From: a virus
DNA length: 27,998 bases
Direction: 5' to 3' (one strand)
IMG/VR virus record: IMGVR_UViG_3300007644_000024
Coordinates: 1 to 27,998 of that record
Position numbers and translations under genes: made by a program. A model generated the notes under the pieces. The model was not told the origin of the DNA. It was given only the letters and a program-made list of their open reading frames with translations, and did not search any database. Within the stretch, counting starts at the first letter, position 1. Each line of letters opens with the position of its first letter. Shown piece after piece: positions 6,736-13,813 of this stretch.

Positions 6736-7416
6736 TTAGTCGTTCAAAAAGCCAAGTTGCGCAGCTAGTTCCGTAATTAACCAGCTATCCTGTTGTACAT
6801 TAACGTGCGGCCGTGTCCAACTGGAAACATCCCATTTCTTGGTTGCGTCGTTCGTTTCCCATGGCTTGCGCAATTTCAAGACAATAGGCCACGACAACGA
6901 AAACTCAGAAGGCATCACCGCTTCGGTAATATCTCTGTGGTTAGCATTATTATACCAAAGTCGCAATGGCACTTGCACTTTGCTGTCAGGTAACGTGCAG
7001 TCCAAACCAAGCATCTTTAAAAACAGCCGCGTGTCAAACCCAATAAACACAACGTTGGAATTTGCCGTGTCTAAGATGTCGCCGACGAACGCATCAGGGT
7101 TATTACGTAAGATCCACGAGGCTGCGGCTTCGGCAACTGTCAGACCATCCGCAGCGTCACGGTCTTTGCTGGACCATTTACCCACAAGCTGTTTCTGCAA
7201 ATCTACAAGCATCACTTCATCGAACGTACCCGTATAAGGTTGGTTAGCTGCATCGGCCTCGAAACTGTCCTTACGTTCTTTAATGTACTTGGAGATCTTG
7301 TCGGCGTCCTTGTAGTTAGACGGCGCCTTAAAGTCCGGGGTCATCGAAGCAATATTGTCAGGATCCACAAGTTTAGTTGTAAACGACACAATAATTCTTG
7401 TAGTCTTGCTGCTCAT
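6736..7416 (-). CDS. Degenerate 3'-5' exonuclease-like protein
   Basis: The 226-residue protein resembles phage and bacterial 3'-5' exonucleases of the RNase H fold related to the PolB exonuclease domain. The best marker is the segment APSNYKDADKISKYI (31-45), which follows the first catalytic strand in that family as 'P-x-N-x-K-D-x-x-K-I'. A GFD...FL segment (126-133) recalls the ExoII motif. The catalytic DxE expected near residue 11 reads SFT, and the ExoII Asp pair is not in place, so nuclease activity is unlikely. Start ATG 7416 follows AAGGAA. It lies just after another degenerate enzyme. Family assignment is from memory of motifs and is uncertain. Confidence 0.45.
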   Translation of the reverse strand: MSSKTTRIIVSFTTKLVDPDNIASMTPDFKAPSNYKDADKISKYIKERKDSFEADAANQPYTGTFDEVMLVDLQKQLVGKWSSKDRDAADGLTVAEAAASWILRNNPDAFVGDILDTANSNVVFIGFDTRLFLKMLGLDCTLPDSKVQVPLRLWYNNANHRDITEAVMPSEFSLSWPIVLKLRKPWETNDATKKWDVSSWTRPHVNVQQDSWLITELAAQLGFLND

Positions 7417-7425
7417 ATACGTTCC

Positions 7426-8322
7426 TTAAGTAATGTTGCCGTTTTCGTCTACCCGGCGCAACTGGCTGAATACGCGCAGTTGCTCATACTCGGGTCCTGT
7501 AATATCTGAATCCGTCGTCGGCACCGCTCCAAGCAATGCCGCACCTAACTGTTGACACATACGCCAAATAACCTTGTGCGCGTTACCAGCCGTAGCGCCG
7601 ACAGGTTGACCCACGAATAACTCAGGGTGGGCCAACGCCAAATCATCAACAATAACCAAGTCAGGCGGTACATCCATTTGTTTGAGAATGGATATAGACG
7701 TGAACTTGCCAAAGGTGCTGGGATTCTTAGCGACATCTTTCCACTGTTCAGCAGAAAACGAACAGTACACGGCAGACTGCTTATCAGGCTCAGGCTGCAT
7801 GCCAAAGCGTAGAACCACCATACCAGCTACTTCTGCTGCGGCGGACGTGGCGTTCAATAAGGCACTAATTTGAGTCGGGTCACCCGCCAGTGTCAAAGAC
7901 CTGTCTCTGGCAAGTGTCATCGTGTCAGATGGGAGCCTGAACCCTAGAGGTACAGGTGTCTCCCTGCGGCGTTGTTCCAGTACAAGAAGCTGCTCTTCCT
8001 CAATCTTGGAATGCTCAGCCATCTTTTCCTGAAGCCACGGAAGCACAGCACTATGCAATCCCGTGAACAATTGCTTCTCTTGAAATGGCTTGGCCGCAGC
8101 GTGCATGGCCGACTGCACGATAATGTCACACGACAAGGGATGGTACTCAGCATCATCCTTGGGAGTGTCGAGCATCTTCTGCAATTCCGAATACGCAACC
8201 ACATAGGCTCGGCGCAACGACAGAAGCACGTTGAAAATGCGTAAGCCTTCAGGGTCTTCTAGAAACCTAGACACGTCCTGAGTTGCTTCGACCTGTGCCT
8301 TGTCCGCTTCTGTCACTTCCAT
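7426..8322 (-). CDS. RecA-fold ATPase-like protein without a P-loop
   Basis: The 298-residue protein has a helical N-terminal half (to about 130), then a region laid out like a RecA/KaiC/DnaB core. A strand, SLTLAGDP (142-149), stands where a Walker A would begin, but it continues TQISALL instead of GxGK[ST]. Then come a helix, the strand VVLRFG, a Walker B-like DLVIVDD (221-227), and a later helix-strand GAALLGAVPTTD. If the alignment is right, the ATP-binding Lys is lost. The start ATG 8322 has AGGAG 6 bases upstream. A structural role beside replication enzymes is conceivable. It could instead be an unrelated fold, so the call is tentative; the gene itself is certain. Confidence 0.4.
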   Translation of the reverse strand: MEVTEADKAQVEATQDVSRFLEDPEGLRIFNVLLSLRRAYVVAYSELQKMLDTPKDDAEYHPLSCDIIVQSAMHAAAKPFQEKQLFTGLHSAVLPWLQEKMAEHSKIEEEQLLVLEQRRRETPVPLGFRLPSDTMTLARDRSLTLAGDPTQISALLNATSAAAEVAGMVVLRFGMQPEPDKQSAVYCSFSAEQWKDVAKNPSTFGKFTSISILKQMDVPPDLVIVDDLALAHPELFVGQPVGATAGNAHKVIWRMCQQLGAALLGAVPTTDSDITGPEYEQLRVFSQLRRVDENGNIT

Positions 8323-8331
8323 TACACACTC

Positions 8332-8571
8332 CTAAGATAAATGCCGAGCCACTACACCGCGACGCTTGCTGCACGAAGGCATCAGCAAACGTTTCTTGAA
8401 ACCATTACCTACATTAACGCCACGGTAGTAAATCACAGCCTGAATCAACTTACCAACAAACTTGTACTGCGTCTTGTAGCTACTTTTGCCTTTACCAACT
8501 TGTATCAAAAATTCAGTCTCATCGGTGTACGCAATTTTTTCACCATCAACCTCAGATATGTATATCTGCAT
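8332..8571 (-). CDS. Small tandem paralogue A (79 aa)
   Basis: Two ATGs lie two codons apart; the second (8571) has AAGGA at correct spacing, so I use it. The protein shares FL[IL]QVG.G...Y and KKRL[VL]MP.....R...AR with the next gene upstream (8581-8823), so the two arose by tandem duplication. It looks like a small beta-rich, basic domain. Function is unknown. Confidence 0.75.
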   Translation of the reverse strand: MQIYISEVDGEKIAYTDETEFLIQVGKGKSSYKTQYKFVGKLIQAVIYYRGVNVGNGFKKRLLMPSCSKRRGVVARHLS

Positions 8572-8580
8572 AGTCATTCC

Positions 8581-8823
8581 TTAAACGTTGTAAGTACGTG
8601 CCAGTATGTGACGATTGGTTCCGTAAGGCATCACTAATCGTTTCTTATCGCCCTTCTCAAGTTGAATGCTGTCGTAACATTCAAGAGCCAGCCTTAAATT
8701 TCCTCTTATCGACTTTGTGACGGAGTAGGCATCGCTGCCCGAACCTACTTGCAGTAAGAACAATGTGGCGCTGTGCCAATTGATCTGTCTTCCCTTGTAA
8801 ATAATCGATCGTAACTTTGTCAT
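8581..8823 (-). CDS. Small tandem paralogue B (80 aa)
   Basis: It starts at ATG 8823, overlapping the stop of the RuvC-like gene as TGATG (a GTG lies one codon earlier). It is a paralogue of the 79-residue protein downstream, with the same FLLQVG and KKRLVMP blocks and equal length. The copies have diverged widely, so the duplication is old. Function unknown; it shares an operon with the resolvase. Confidence 0.75.
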   Translation of the reverse strand: MTKLRSIIYKGRQINWHSATLFLLQVGSGSDAYSVTKSIRGNLRLALECYDSIQLEKGDKKRLVMPYGTNRHILARTYNV

Positions 8824-9374
8824 CACGCACCATATACCTTTCTGCGTAAATACTCCGCCAGCAACAAACCCTCCGCGCGATTGTGATCAGCCTTACGGGT
8901 AAGTTTGACGTTGGGGAACATGGCTGCGGCTTTCATGCGGCTGAATTCTTTATCCTTGCCCTGAAGCCCCATGTTCTTCTTCCATGAAATTGGAGCTACG
9001 ACTTCGTGGTAATAATCTAGCGCCGTAAAGAACAAAGACCACATGCCAAAACCAACACCTACACGAAAACCTGTGTAGGCATTGGCTCCTTTACCTTTGA
9101 TCTGAACCTGCGCCTCTTCCACACAAACCCTGATCCGTTTACGCAAAGGATTGAAAGGCTTAAACAATTCGACGATAGCTCTGTGATCAAACAGAGTTTT
9201 GGTTTTGGAAGAACCATCTAGTTTTTTGCCAGAGCGTTCCGTTTTGTATGTGGGTATGTCCACCACACACGCAAAGTTGCCACACAGAAATCCAATGGCG
9301 CCTTCCGACCCGGGATCAATTCCCACAAAGATGAGTTCTTCGCTATTGGCGACACTTTTCAGAAACTCATCCAT
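8823..9374 (-). CDS. RuvC-like Holliday junction resolvase/nuclease
   Basis: This 183-residue protein has the RNase H fold of RuvC-type nucleases, which cut branched DNA before or during packaging. Expected acidic residues are present: D20 in GIDPGSEGAIGF, the Glu pair in VCVEEAQ (86-87), and D163 and E168 in KADHNRAEGLLLAEYLRR, the typical end of the phage and bacterial RuvC-like family. The motif TGFRVGVGFGMW is also characteristic. Length is normal for the family. It starts at ATG 9374, overlapping the end of the DUF3310 gene. Confidence 0.85.
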   Translation of the reverse strand: MDEFLKSVANSEELIFVGIDPGSEGAIGFLCGNFACVVDIPTYKTERSGKKLDGSSKTKTLFDHRAIVELFKPFNPLRKRIRVCVEEAQVQIKGKGANAYTGFRVGVGFGMWSLFFTALDYYHEVVAPISWKKNMGLQGKDKEFSRMKAAAMFPNVKLTRKADHNRAEGLLLAEYLRRKVYGA

Positions 9375-9579
9375 GTGTTGACTCGCTGTAAGTGCTTATA
9401 AGTTTCGTCAGGTAATCCTGAGCTTTTTTCAGATCGTCTACACCGTTCTTATCCCTGTAACGCGCAATGTACTTAATGACATTGCCTTGCAGAAAACCTT
9501 GAAACTGATCCTTTGTCATCCACGCTTCCATGGCATCCCACGGCTGAATTGATTTGTTGTAATGCTCAGGTGTCGCCAT
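9367..9579 (-). CDS. DUF3310 family protein (70 aa)
   Basis: The protein matches the small phage family DUF3310. It has PEHYNKS.I.PWDAMEAW at the start, then FLQGNVIKYIARYRDKNGVDDLKKAQDYL, the family's hallmark. These proteins, sometimes labelled nucleotide-kinase-like in phages, have no proven function. I start at ATG 9579, which has GGAGG 6 bases upstream; the open frame extends to 9678 but that part overlaps another gene and lacks a start signal. Confidence 0.85.
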   Translation of the reverse strand: MATPEHYNKSIQPWDAMEAWMTKDQFQGFLQGNVIKYIARYRDKNGVDDLKKAQDYLTKLISTYSESTHG

Positions 9580-9793
9580 GGTTATCCTCCGGATCAGCAT
9601 CAAGGGAATCCCACAACAACAGGTCGTGGCGATATGGCTTGTATAGGTGATGCCTGTCCCTTTCCCGATGCAGATCAATTGCGCGTCTCAAGCGTTTGAC
9701 TTCTGCCATCAGCCGCCGCGCAGATACTACTGTGTCTGTCGGCGTGCTGACGGTCAACATAGCTTCAATGATTCTCAATTCATTTTCAGTCAT
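9566..9793 (-). CDS. Small unknown protein (75 aa)
   Basis: ATG 9793 overlaps the end of the upstream gene by 8 bases, and the stop at 9566 overlaps the DUF3310 start. The protein is helical and charged, with an Arg/His-rich stretch (RLRRAIDLHRERDRHHLYKPYRHD) and an acidic end. It has no recognised family or strong ribosome-binding site; translational coupling is likely. Confidence 0.65.
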   Translation of the reverse strand: MTENELRIIEAMLTVSTPTDTVVSARRLMAEVKRLRRAIDLHRERDRHHLYKPYRHDLLLWDSLDADPEDNHGDT

Positions 9794-10022
9794 GAGGACA
9801 CAGCAGGTCGCGCGCCCACTCCTGTACCATCATTTCGCCTTTTACCGTCACCGAACAGTTATCGACAATCGCTCCGCGCAATTCTTGAATGGTGTCAATT
9901 AACTTGGCAATGGCACAGGCAGAGTGCCGCAAGTGACATTCTTGCCAATGTGTTGCACCGTCGTTAGATTGCTTGTCCACGAAATTTAATTTCATGAACA
10001 CCAGATCTGCATCACTTAACAT
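9786..10022 (-). CDS. Small unknown protein (78 aa)
   Basis: ATG 10022 has GAGGG 6 bases upstream, formed by the end of the preceding gene. The protein is helical and contains HWQECHLRHSACAIAKLIDTI, a Cys/His-containing segment, and two more Cys further on. No family is recognised. It is one of three consecutive small genes between DnaQ and DUF3310. Confidence 0.7.
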   Translation of the reverse strand: MLSDADLVFMKLNFVDKQSNDGATHWQECHLRHSACAIAKLIDTIQELRGAIVDNCSVTVKGEMMVQEWARDLLCPHD

Positions 10023-10023
10023 T

Positions 10024-10254
10024 TCAATCCCTCACATACAAGCGTTTGCCGCGCACTTCGACAAAACAACTACCCACATTGCTGATCAATGTGCAGTACA
10101 CCCGATACTTACGCTTGTCATTTGCAAACACCAACATCTTGTCAGTAGCTATTTTCCTGCCGTATCCCGAGGGAGACTGTCCGGGCCGTAGCCCTCCGGG
10201 TGAAACTCTTACTGGTTTTTCAATGAGCGTATAGTTCTCAGCATAAGTAATCAT
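10024..10254 (-). CDS. Small unknown protein (76 aa)
   Basis: I start at ATG 10254, which overlaps the DnaQ stop as TGATG and follows AAAGGA; a TTG is one codon earlier. The first third is Pro/Gly-rich (SPGGLRPGQSPSGYGRK) and is encoded by a GC-rich hairpin region (10161-10200). The rest is a basic beta-rich segment. No family is recognised. Confidence 0.7.
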   Translation of the reverse strand: MITYAENYTLIEKPVRVSPGGLRPGQSPSGYGRKIATDKMLVFANDKRKYRVYCTLISNVGSCFVEVRGKRLYVRD

Positions 10255-11081
10255 CAATTATTCCTTTGACCTCTGTAACGTGTTAGGGCGTCAGATCTAA
10301 TAACCGCAGGCGAACCTGCATTAGGAGTTTCTGTCACAGTTTCCGGTACGAGCAATTGCCGAAATTTTTCCATCAAAATATGCACACAAAATGCGTCTAC
10401 ACTTGCATTGTGCATTTGTGATTTGTTGACGTGCTGATCAAAACCATATTTAACAAAACAATGTTCGCCTAAGTTTGATTTAAGCCCTTTTATTCTAAGC
10501 GCATTTAATCGCATAAAGTAAGAACGTAATGTGTCAGCTGGCTTAGGAATTGTTACCGGTGTCGGCCCCAATCCATTAGCTTTCTCGATTCCGTTGGTGT
10601 CGATGATGCAGTTATCGTTAAACGTAACTTTGGGAAACTTGAACCTTTGAATGTTGTTAAGAAACATAGGTTCGTCAAAGGCGTAAATGTTGTGTCCGAT
10701 GACAGGCACACCTTTGGATAGAAGCGTATTAATCATTTGCGCGTAAAACGTGAATACCTCTTCAGGTGGTTTACCTTCACGTTTCATGCGCTGGAAATCG
10801 AGGTGAAATTGCACTCCTCTTGCGGCCATGGCATTAGATACATTCTGTAACTTGCCTTCTATGGCGTCAGCGAGATCAGCTTGATGTTTAGTCCAGTCCA
10901 CAATTGTTGTGAGCCTGTCCACCACTTCGCCGTTACGAACCAGACAGTGACCGAACTCCACAATCAAATCGTTCTGCAAATCTAGCCCTGTGGTTTCAAC
11001 GTCGATGACGAAGTAATCACGTGGCCAGCCGCCTCCGTACAGTTTACGAAACTCAGCTGGCCAGTGATTAGCGATCATCAT
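10254..11081 (-). CDS. DnaQ-like 3'-5' exonuclease (DEDDh)
   Basis: The 275-residue protein carries the DEDDh catalytic set: D27 and E29 in DYFVIDVETTG (ExoI), D136 in GHNIYAFDEPMF (ExoII), and H224/D229 in MHNASVDA (ExoIII). Such enzymes remove 3' nucleotides from DNA or RNA. Because the polymerase at 22411-25764 has its own proofreading domain, this one more likely trims DNA ends or degrades nucleic acid for reuse. Two adjacent ATGs precede ATC; GGAG is upstream at 11089-11086. The N-terminus overlaps the previous gene by 4 bases. Confidence 0.85.
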   Translation of the reverse strand: MMIANHWPAEFRKLYGGGWPRDYFVIDVETTGLDLQNDLIVEFGHCLVRNGEVVDRLTTIVDWTKHQADLADAIEGKLQNVSNAMAARGVQFHLDFQRMKREGKPPEEVFTFYAQMINTLLSKGVPVIGHNIYAFDEPMFLNNIQRFKFPKVTFNDNCIIDTNGIEKANGLGPTPVTIPKPADTLRSYFMRLNALRIKGLKSNLGEHCFVKYGFDQHVNKSQMHNASVDAFCVHILMEKFRQLLVPETVTETPNAGSPAVIRSDALTRYRGQRNN

Positions 11082-11599
11082 GCTCTCCGCGTTAAAATGT
11101 GAAACGCATCTTTAATCCGTTGCCATCCTACGTACAAACCTCGACGCCATTTAGGAATGGTCATGCGGCGGCTCAGATCACGACCATAGTTGGCCAATTC
11201 CTGATAATTTTCACACGGAGAATGCTCCGCAACGGAAGCTTCTCTTACCCCAGCCCAGTACACGCCTGAGATGACGGTACCGAGCAACGCCATATACAAA
11301 AACTGCGCAGGCTCTTCCACCTCAAACCAGCCAGACTCAGACAACGATTCCACCATAGACTTGGTCTTAGGATCTGCCGCAGCAGGCACGAACTTGCAAA
11401 ATGCAGCACAGGCCTGACCAAGTTGCTCATCCGTCACATTGAAGTGTTTCTTAAACGCCGTAAGACAGTTAGGGTTGTTTTCCAACTCCTCAAGCCTTTG
11501 CGCCACAACCATAGCAATGCTGCCGAAGTTGTGCGCTACGTCTCTCTCCGGACGGTATAAGCGCTTATCGTCTGCTGAGAACCGTGCCTGCAATCCCAT
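11078..11599 (-). CDS. Unknown protein with one possible membrane helix (173 aa)
   Basis: ATG 11599 has a perfect GGAGG. The protein is mostly helical. Residues about 101-118 (FLYMALLGTVISGVYWAGV) are hydrophobic enough to span a membrane or to form a buried helix. A basic end follows (RRGLYVGWQRIKDAFHILTRRA). I recognise no family. It sits between DnaQ and the 188-residue gene. Confidence 0.75.
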   Translation of the reverse strand: MGLQARFSADDKRLYRPERDVAHNFGSIAMVVAQRLEELENNPNCLTAFKKHFNVTDEQLGQACAAFCKFVPAAADPKTKSMVESLSESGWFEVEEPAQFLYMALLGTVISGVYWAGVREASVAEHSPCENYQELANYGRDLSRRMTIPKWRRGLYVGWQRIKDAFHILTRRA

Positions 11600-11600
11600 G

Positions 11601-12167
11601 TCAAACCTCCTGCTTCAAATCATCGATGTCATCGCCAAGAAAGAACTTTGCTTGTTCTTTTATATAATCACTTGGCAGGCATCCGTCTTTAGGTAATTCC
11701 TCAGAAAAGTACCGACAGTCCCAACCGGCAGCCTCGTCTCCCGTTACCAGCAAATTGTCTGAATCGTAATATGTGCCGTTTCCTGAAATTGTCGGTTCCG
11801 TCACGTAATTGGCTTCGCCATGCACGCCATGGACTAACAACTTGCCGCCGATTGTGATTGTGAACTTAGCGCCGGGCGGTATTTCACCCAAATCTGAATA
11901 CTGCTTTCGTGCACCGTCGTCTATCCCGGCATAAGTGAATCCGTAATCGTGACACTCTGGACCGTCGGGAGTTACCAATAACGCTGCGCCGTACTCAGAT
12001 TCCGCCAATTCATCCATGGCTTCATCTACACATTTTGCCTCTACCGCAAAATGTTCCGGGAAGAAACTATCGTCAATAGTCACGAGCCAGACAATACCAC
12101 CTGCACCCGGATTGATCGCTGTTGCTGTAATTGGCTGTCCGCGAAACTTACCTTCTGCACGTACCAT
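11601..12167 (-). CDS. Unknown acidic protein (188 aa)
   Basis: ATG 12167 follows AAGGGAGAG. The protein is acidic and beta-rich; it contains no catalytic motif I can recognise and ends in a helix with DDIDDLKQEV. It directly follows thyX with a one-base gap and may be co-translated with it, but there is no sign of a shared function. Confidence 0.75.
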   Translation of the reverse strand: MVRAEGKFRGQPITATAINPGAGGIVWLVTIDDSFFPEHFAVEAKCVDEAMDELAESEYGAALLVTPDGPECHDYGFTYAGIDDGARKQYSDLGEIPPGAKFTITIGGKLLVHGVHGEANYVTEPTISGNGTYYDSDNLLVTGDEAAGWDCRYFSEELPKDGCLPSDYIKEQAKFFLGDDIDDLKQEV

Positions 12168-12168
12168 G

Positions 12169-12999
12169 TCACTCTCCCTTAGGCTGAGCCAGTTCGTAAG
12201 GTGTTGTTCTCATGCCATATACTTCTGGCAAATCATCCACCGTACGAACCTTTGCGTCGCTAAACATATGTGGATACTTCTTGCTCAAAATCTCGTAGAT
12301 TTGCGCAAAGACGTATCGGATTTCCCACTCTGCGTGAGCTGACGTGCGCATCTGGATCATGTGCCTCGCCGCCCTGACATTCATTGAAAACCCAATCTCG
12401 TTTGCAACGCCATTGGGTAGAAACATCCGACGCAACGCCGATGTTACTTTTTTCTTGTAATCGAACGACTGCTTGGGGTCGTTCAAATTCATGTCTTCGC
12501 ACGCCATCCGATACTTCATCTCTAGATACTCAAGCGTCAACTCGATGTCGTGCTTGATGGGCGCCAAGATCGGATCCCACACAACCTTCAGCTTGTCTGT
12601 ACGCACATACCTGCCAGACGTCTGACTGTATTCCGTACCGACGTGATGCCGTACTAACTCGTGCGTGAACACCCTACTACAGTTCGTAATGACAAAGTTA
12701 AAATTCACGTGCCCGAAAACAGATCCATGCCCGTGAGCCAAGCACGCAGCAAGATTCGCCGGAATATCCCGCGTTTTATCGATGTTGTCATTCTTGCCGG
12801 GAGACAGCGAGGCATAGCACAGTTTCGCATAGAAGCTTACGAGGCATTCCGCTGGCGACAGTCCCAGCTCCAAGGCATGCCTGTATTGCTGGATAAAGGC
12901 TTGATTGCCTGTGTCCTCCAGATACCTAATCAATTCCGTGTCGTTTACTTCTGTGAATCCCAACAAATACACAGATGGCGTAACAAACGGTGATGGCAT
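12169..12999 (-). CDS. thyX: Flavin-dependent thymidylate synthase ThyX
   Basis: ThyX makes dTMP from dUMP with methylene-tetrahydrofolate and reduced FAD, supplying thymine for phage DNA. The family signature is at 117-131: RHHVGTEYSQTSGRY, a form of the RHR...S..S.RY motif, here with His at the third position. The later SMNVRAARHMIQMRTSAHAEWEIR block (about 225-248) is also typical and holds the substrate-binding Arg residues. At 276 residues it is normal in length. ATG 12999 has GAGG 7 bases upstream. The His for Arg change touches a residue involved in flavin or dUMP binding, but the rest looks intact, so I expect an active enzyme. Confidence 0.92.
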   Translation of the reverse strand: MPSPFVTPSVYLLGFTEVNDTELIRYLEDTGNQAFIQQYRHALELGLSPAECLVSFYAKLCYASLSPGKNDNIDKTRDIPANLAACLAHGHGSVFGHVNFNFVITNCSRVFTHELVRHHVGTEYSQTSGRYVRTDKLKVVWDPILAPIKHDIELTLEYLEMKYRMACEDMNLNDPKQSFDYKKKVTSALRRMFLPNGVANEIGFSMNVRAARHMIQMRTSAHAEWEIRYVFAQIYEILSKKYPHMFSDAKVRTVDDLPEVYGMRTTPYELAQPKGE

Positions 13000-13006
13000 A
13001 AAATCC

Positions 13007-13813
13007 TCACTTAAAAGCCACGGCTACGGGATACTTAGGAACAATATCGTCGCCAAACGTCAAATCAAAGTACGCCACGGTCAATCGGCGTGAAATATAT
13101 TTACGCAAATTAGTTGTTAATTCAATACTTGTTACAACGTGTTGAGGACACATTACTTCAAACTCATCGCCTTGGTCCGTTGCGCATACAGCTATAGCAA
13201 AACCAGCAAACTCACCACGTCCACTTTTTACATCCACAACGTTGTAACTTTTAGTTTTGGGTGTGTGCACTGCCAAGAAAAATACAGAATCGTTCGATTT
13301 GTATCCTTCTGCCGAATGCCGCAAATTAACTCCGGGATAGCCTAACAACAAACAACGCGATTGATAGTAGTTAAGGTCTTCCCGGTTACGAATCTTGACC
13401 GTTTCCGCACACGTTACCAGTGATCCCGTAAAGGCATTGAGCTTTTTATATCTCTCAGAAAATGCGGCTGTGCTGATCTGATCGCACAATACAAATTGCA
13501 CTTTCGTATTATCTGCCTTTAATTTCTTTAATCGCTTTTGCAATACAGTTTGCGCTATGCCGGTTTCTGTTAAAAATCCGTCTAGAATTGCAGTAGGTTC
13601 CTGTGTCAGCGGCCAATGCAATGCGCTGTTAATACGTGGTACTGTTGTGACCGGTGTCGCATCCATGGTCACTAACTGTACTTGATCGTTTTCAAGATAT
13701 GCAAAACACCGTTCGCCCTGCAACATAGGCTGACCTAATGCGTTGTCCCATCGTACTTTAGATGCACAGTCTACATAATCGCGCGGAAGTGCAGGGCTTG
13801 GTATTTTTATCAT
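13007..13813 (-). CDS. Catalytically dead ATP-dependent DNA ligase-like protein
   Basis: The 268-residue protein follows the order of an ATP-dependent DNA ligase, but the active-site residues are changed. Motif I (usually PKxDGxR) reads PMLQGER at 29-35, so the nucleophilic Lys is Met30. The LDGE motif reads LDGF (77-80). FVLCD (107-111) fits motif III. The EGVVLR motif reads PGVNLR (160-165). The two Lys of motif V (usually LLKVK) read FLAVH (179-183). The C-terminal OB domain still has RLTVAYFDLT...PKYPVAV, typical of phage ligases. It starts at ATG 13813, overlapping the upstream stop (ATGA). The open frame and conserved core suggest a pseudoenzyme kept for binding nicked DNA or a partner, not a decaying gene. 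Confidence 0.7.
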   Translation of the reverse strand: MIKIPSPALPRDYVDCASKVRWDNALGQPMLQGERCFAYLENDQVQLVTMDATPVTTVPRINSALHWPLTQEPTAILDGFLTETGIAQTVLQKRLKKLKADNTKVQFVLCDQISTAAFSERYKKLNAFTGSLVTCAETVKIRNREDLNYYQSRCLLLGYPGVNLRHSAEGYKSNDSVFFLAVHTPKTKSYNVVDVKSGRGEFAGFAIAVCATDQGDEFEVMCPQHVVTSIELTTNLRKYISRRLTVAYFDLTFGDDIVPKYPVAVAFK

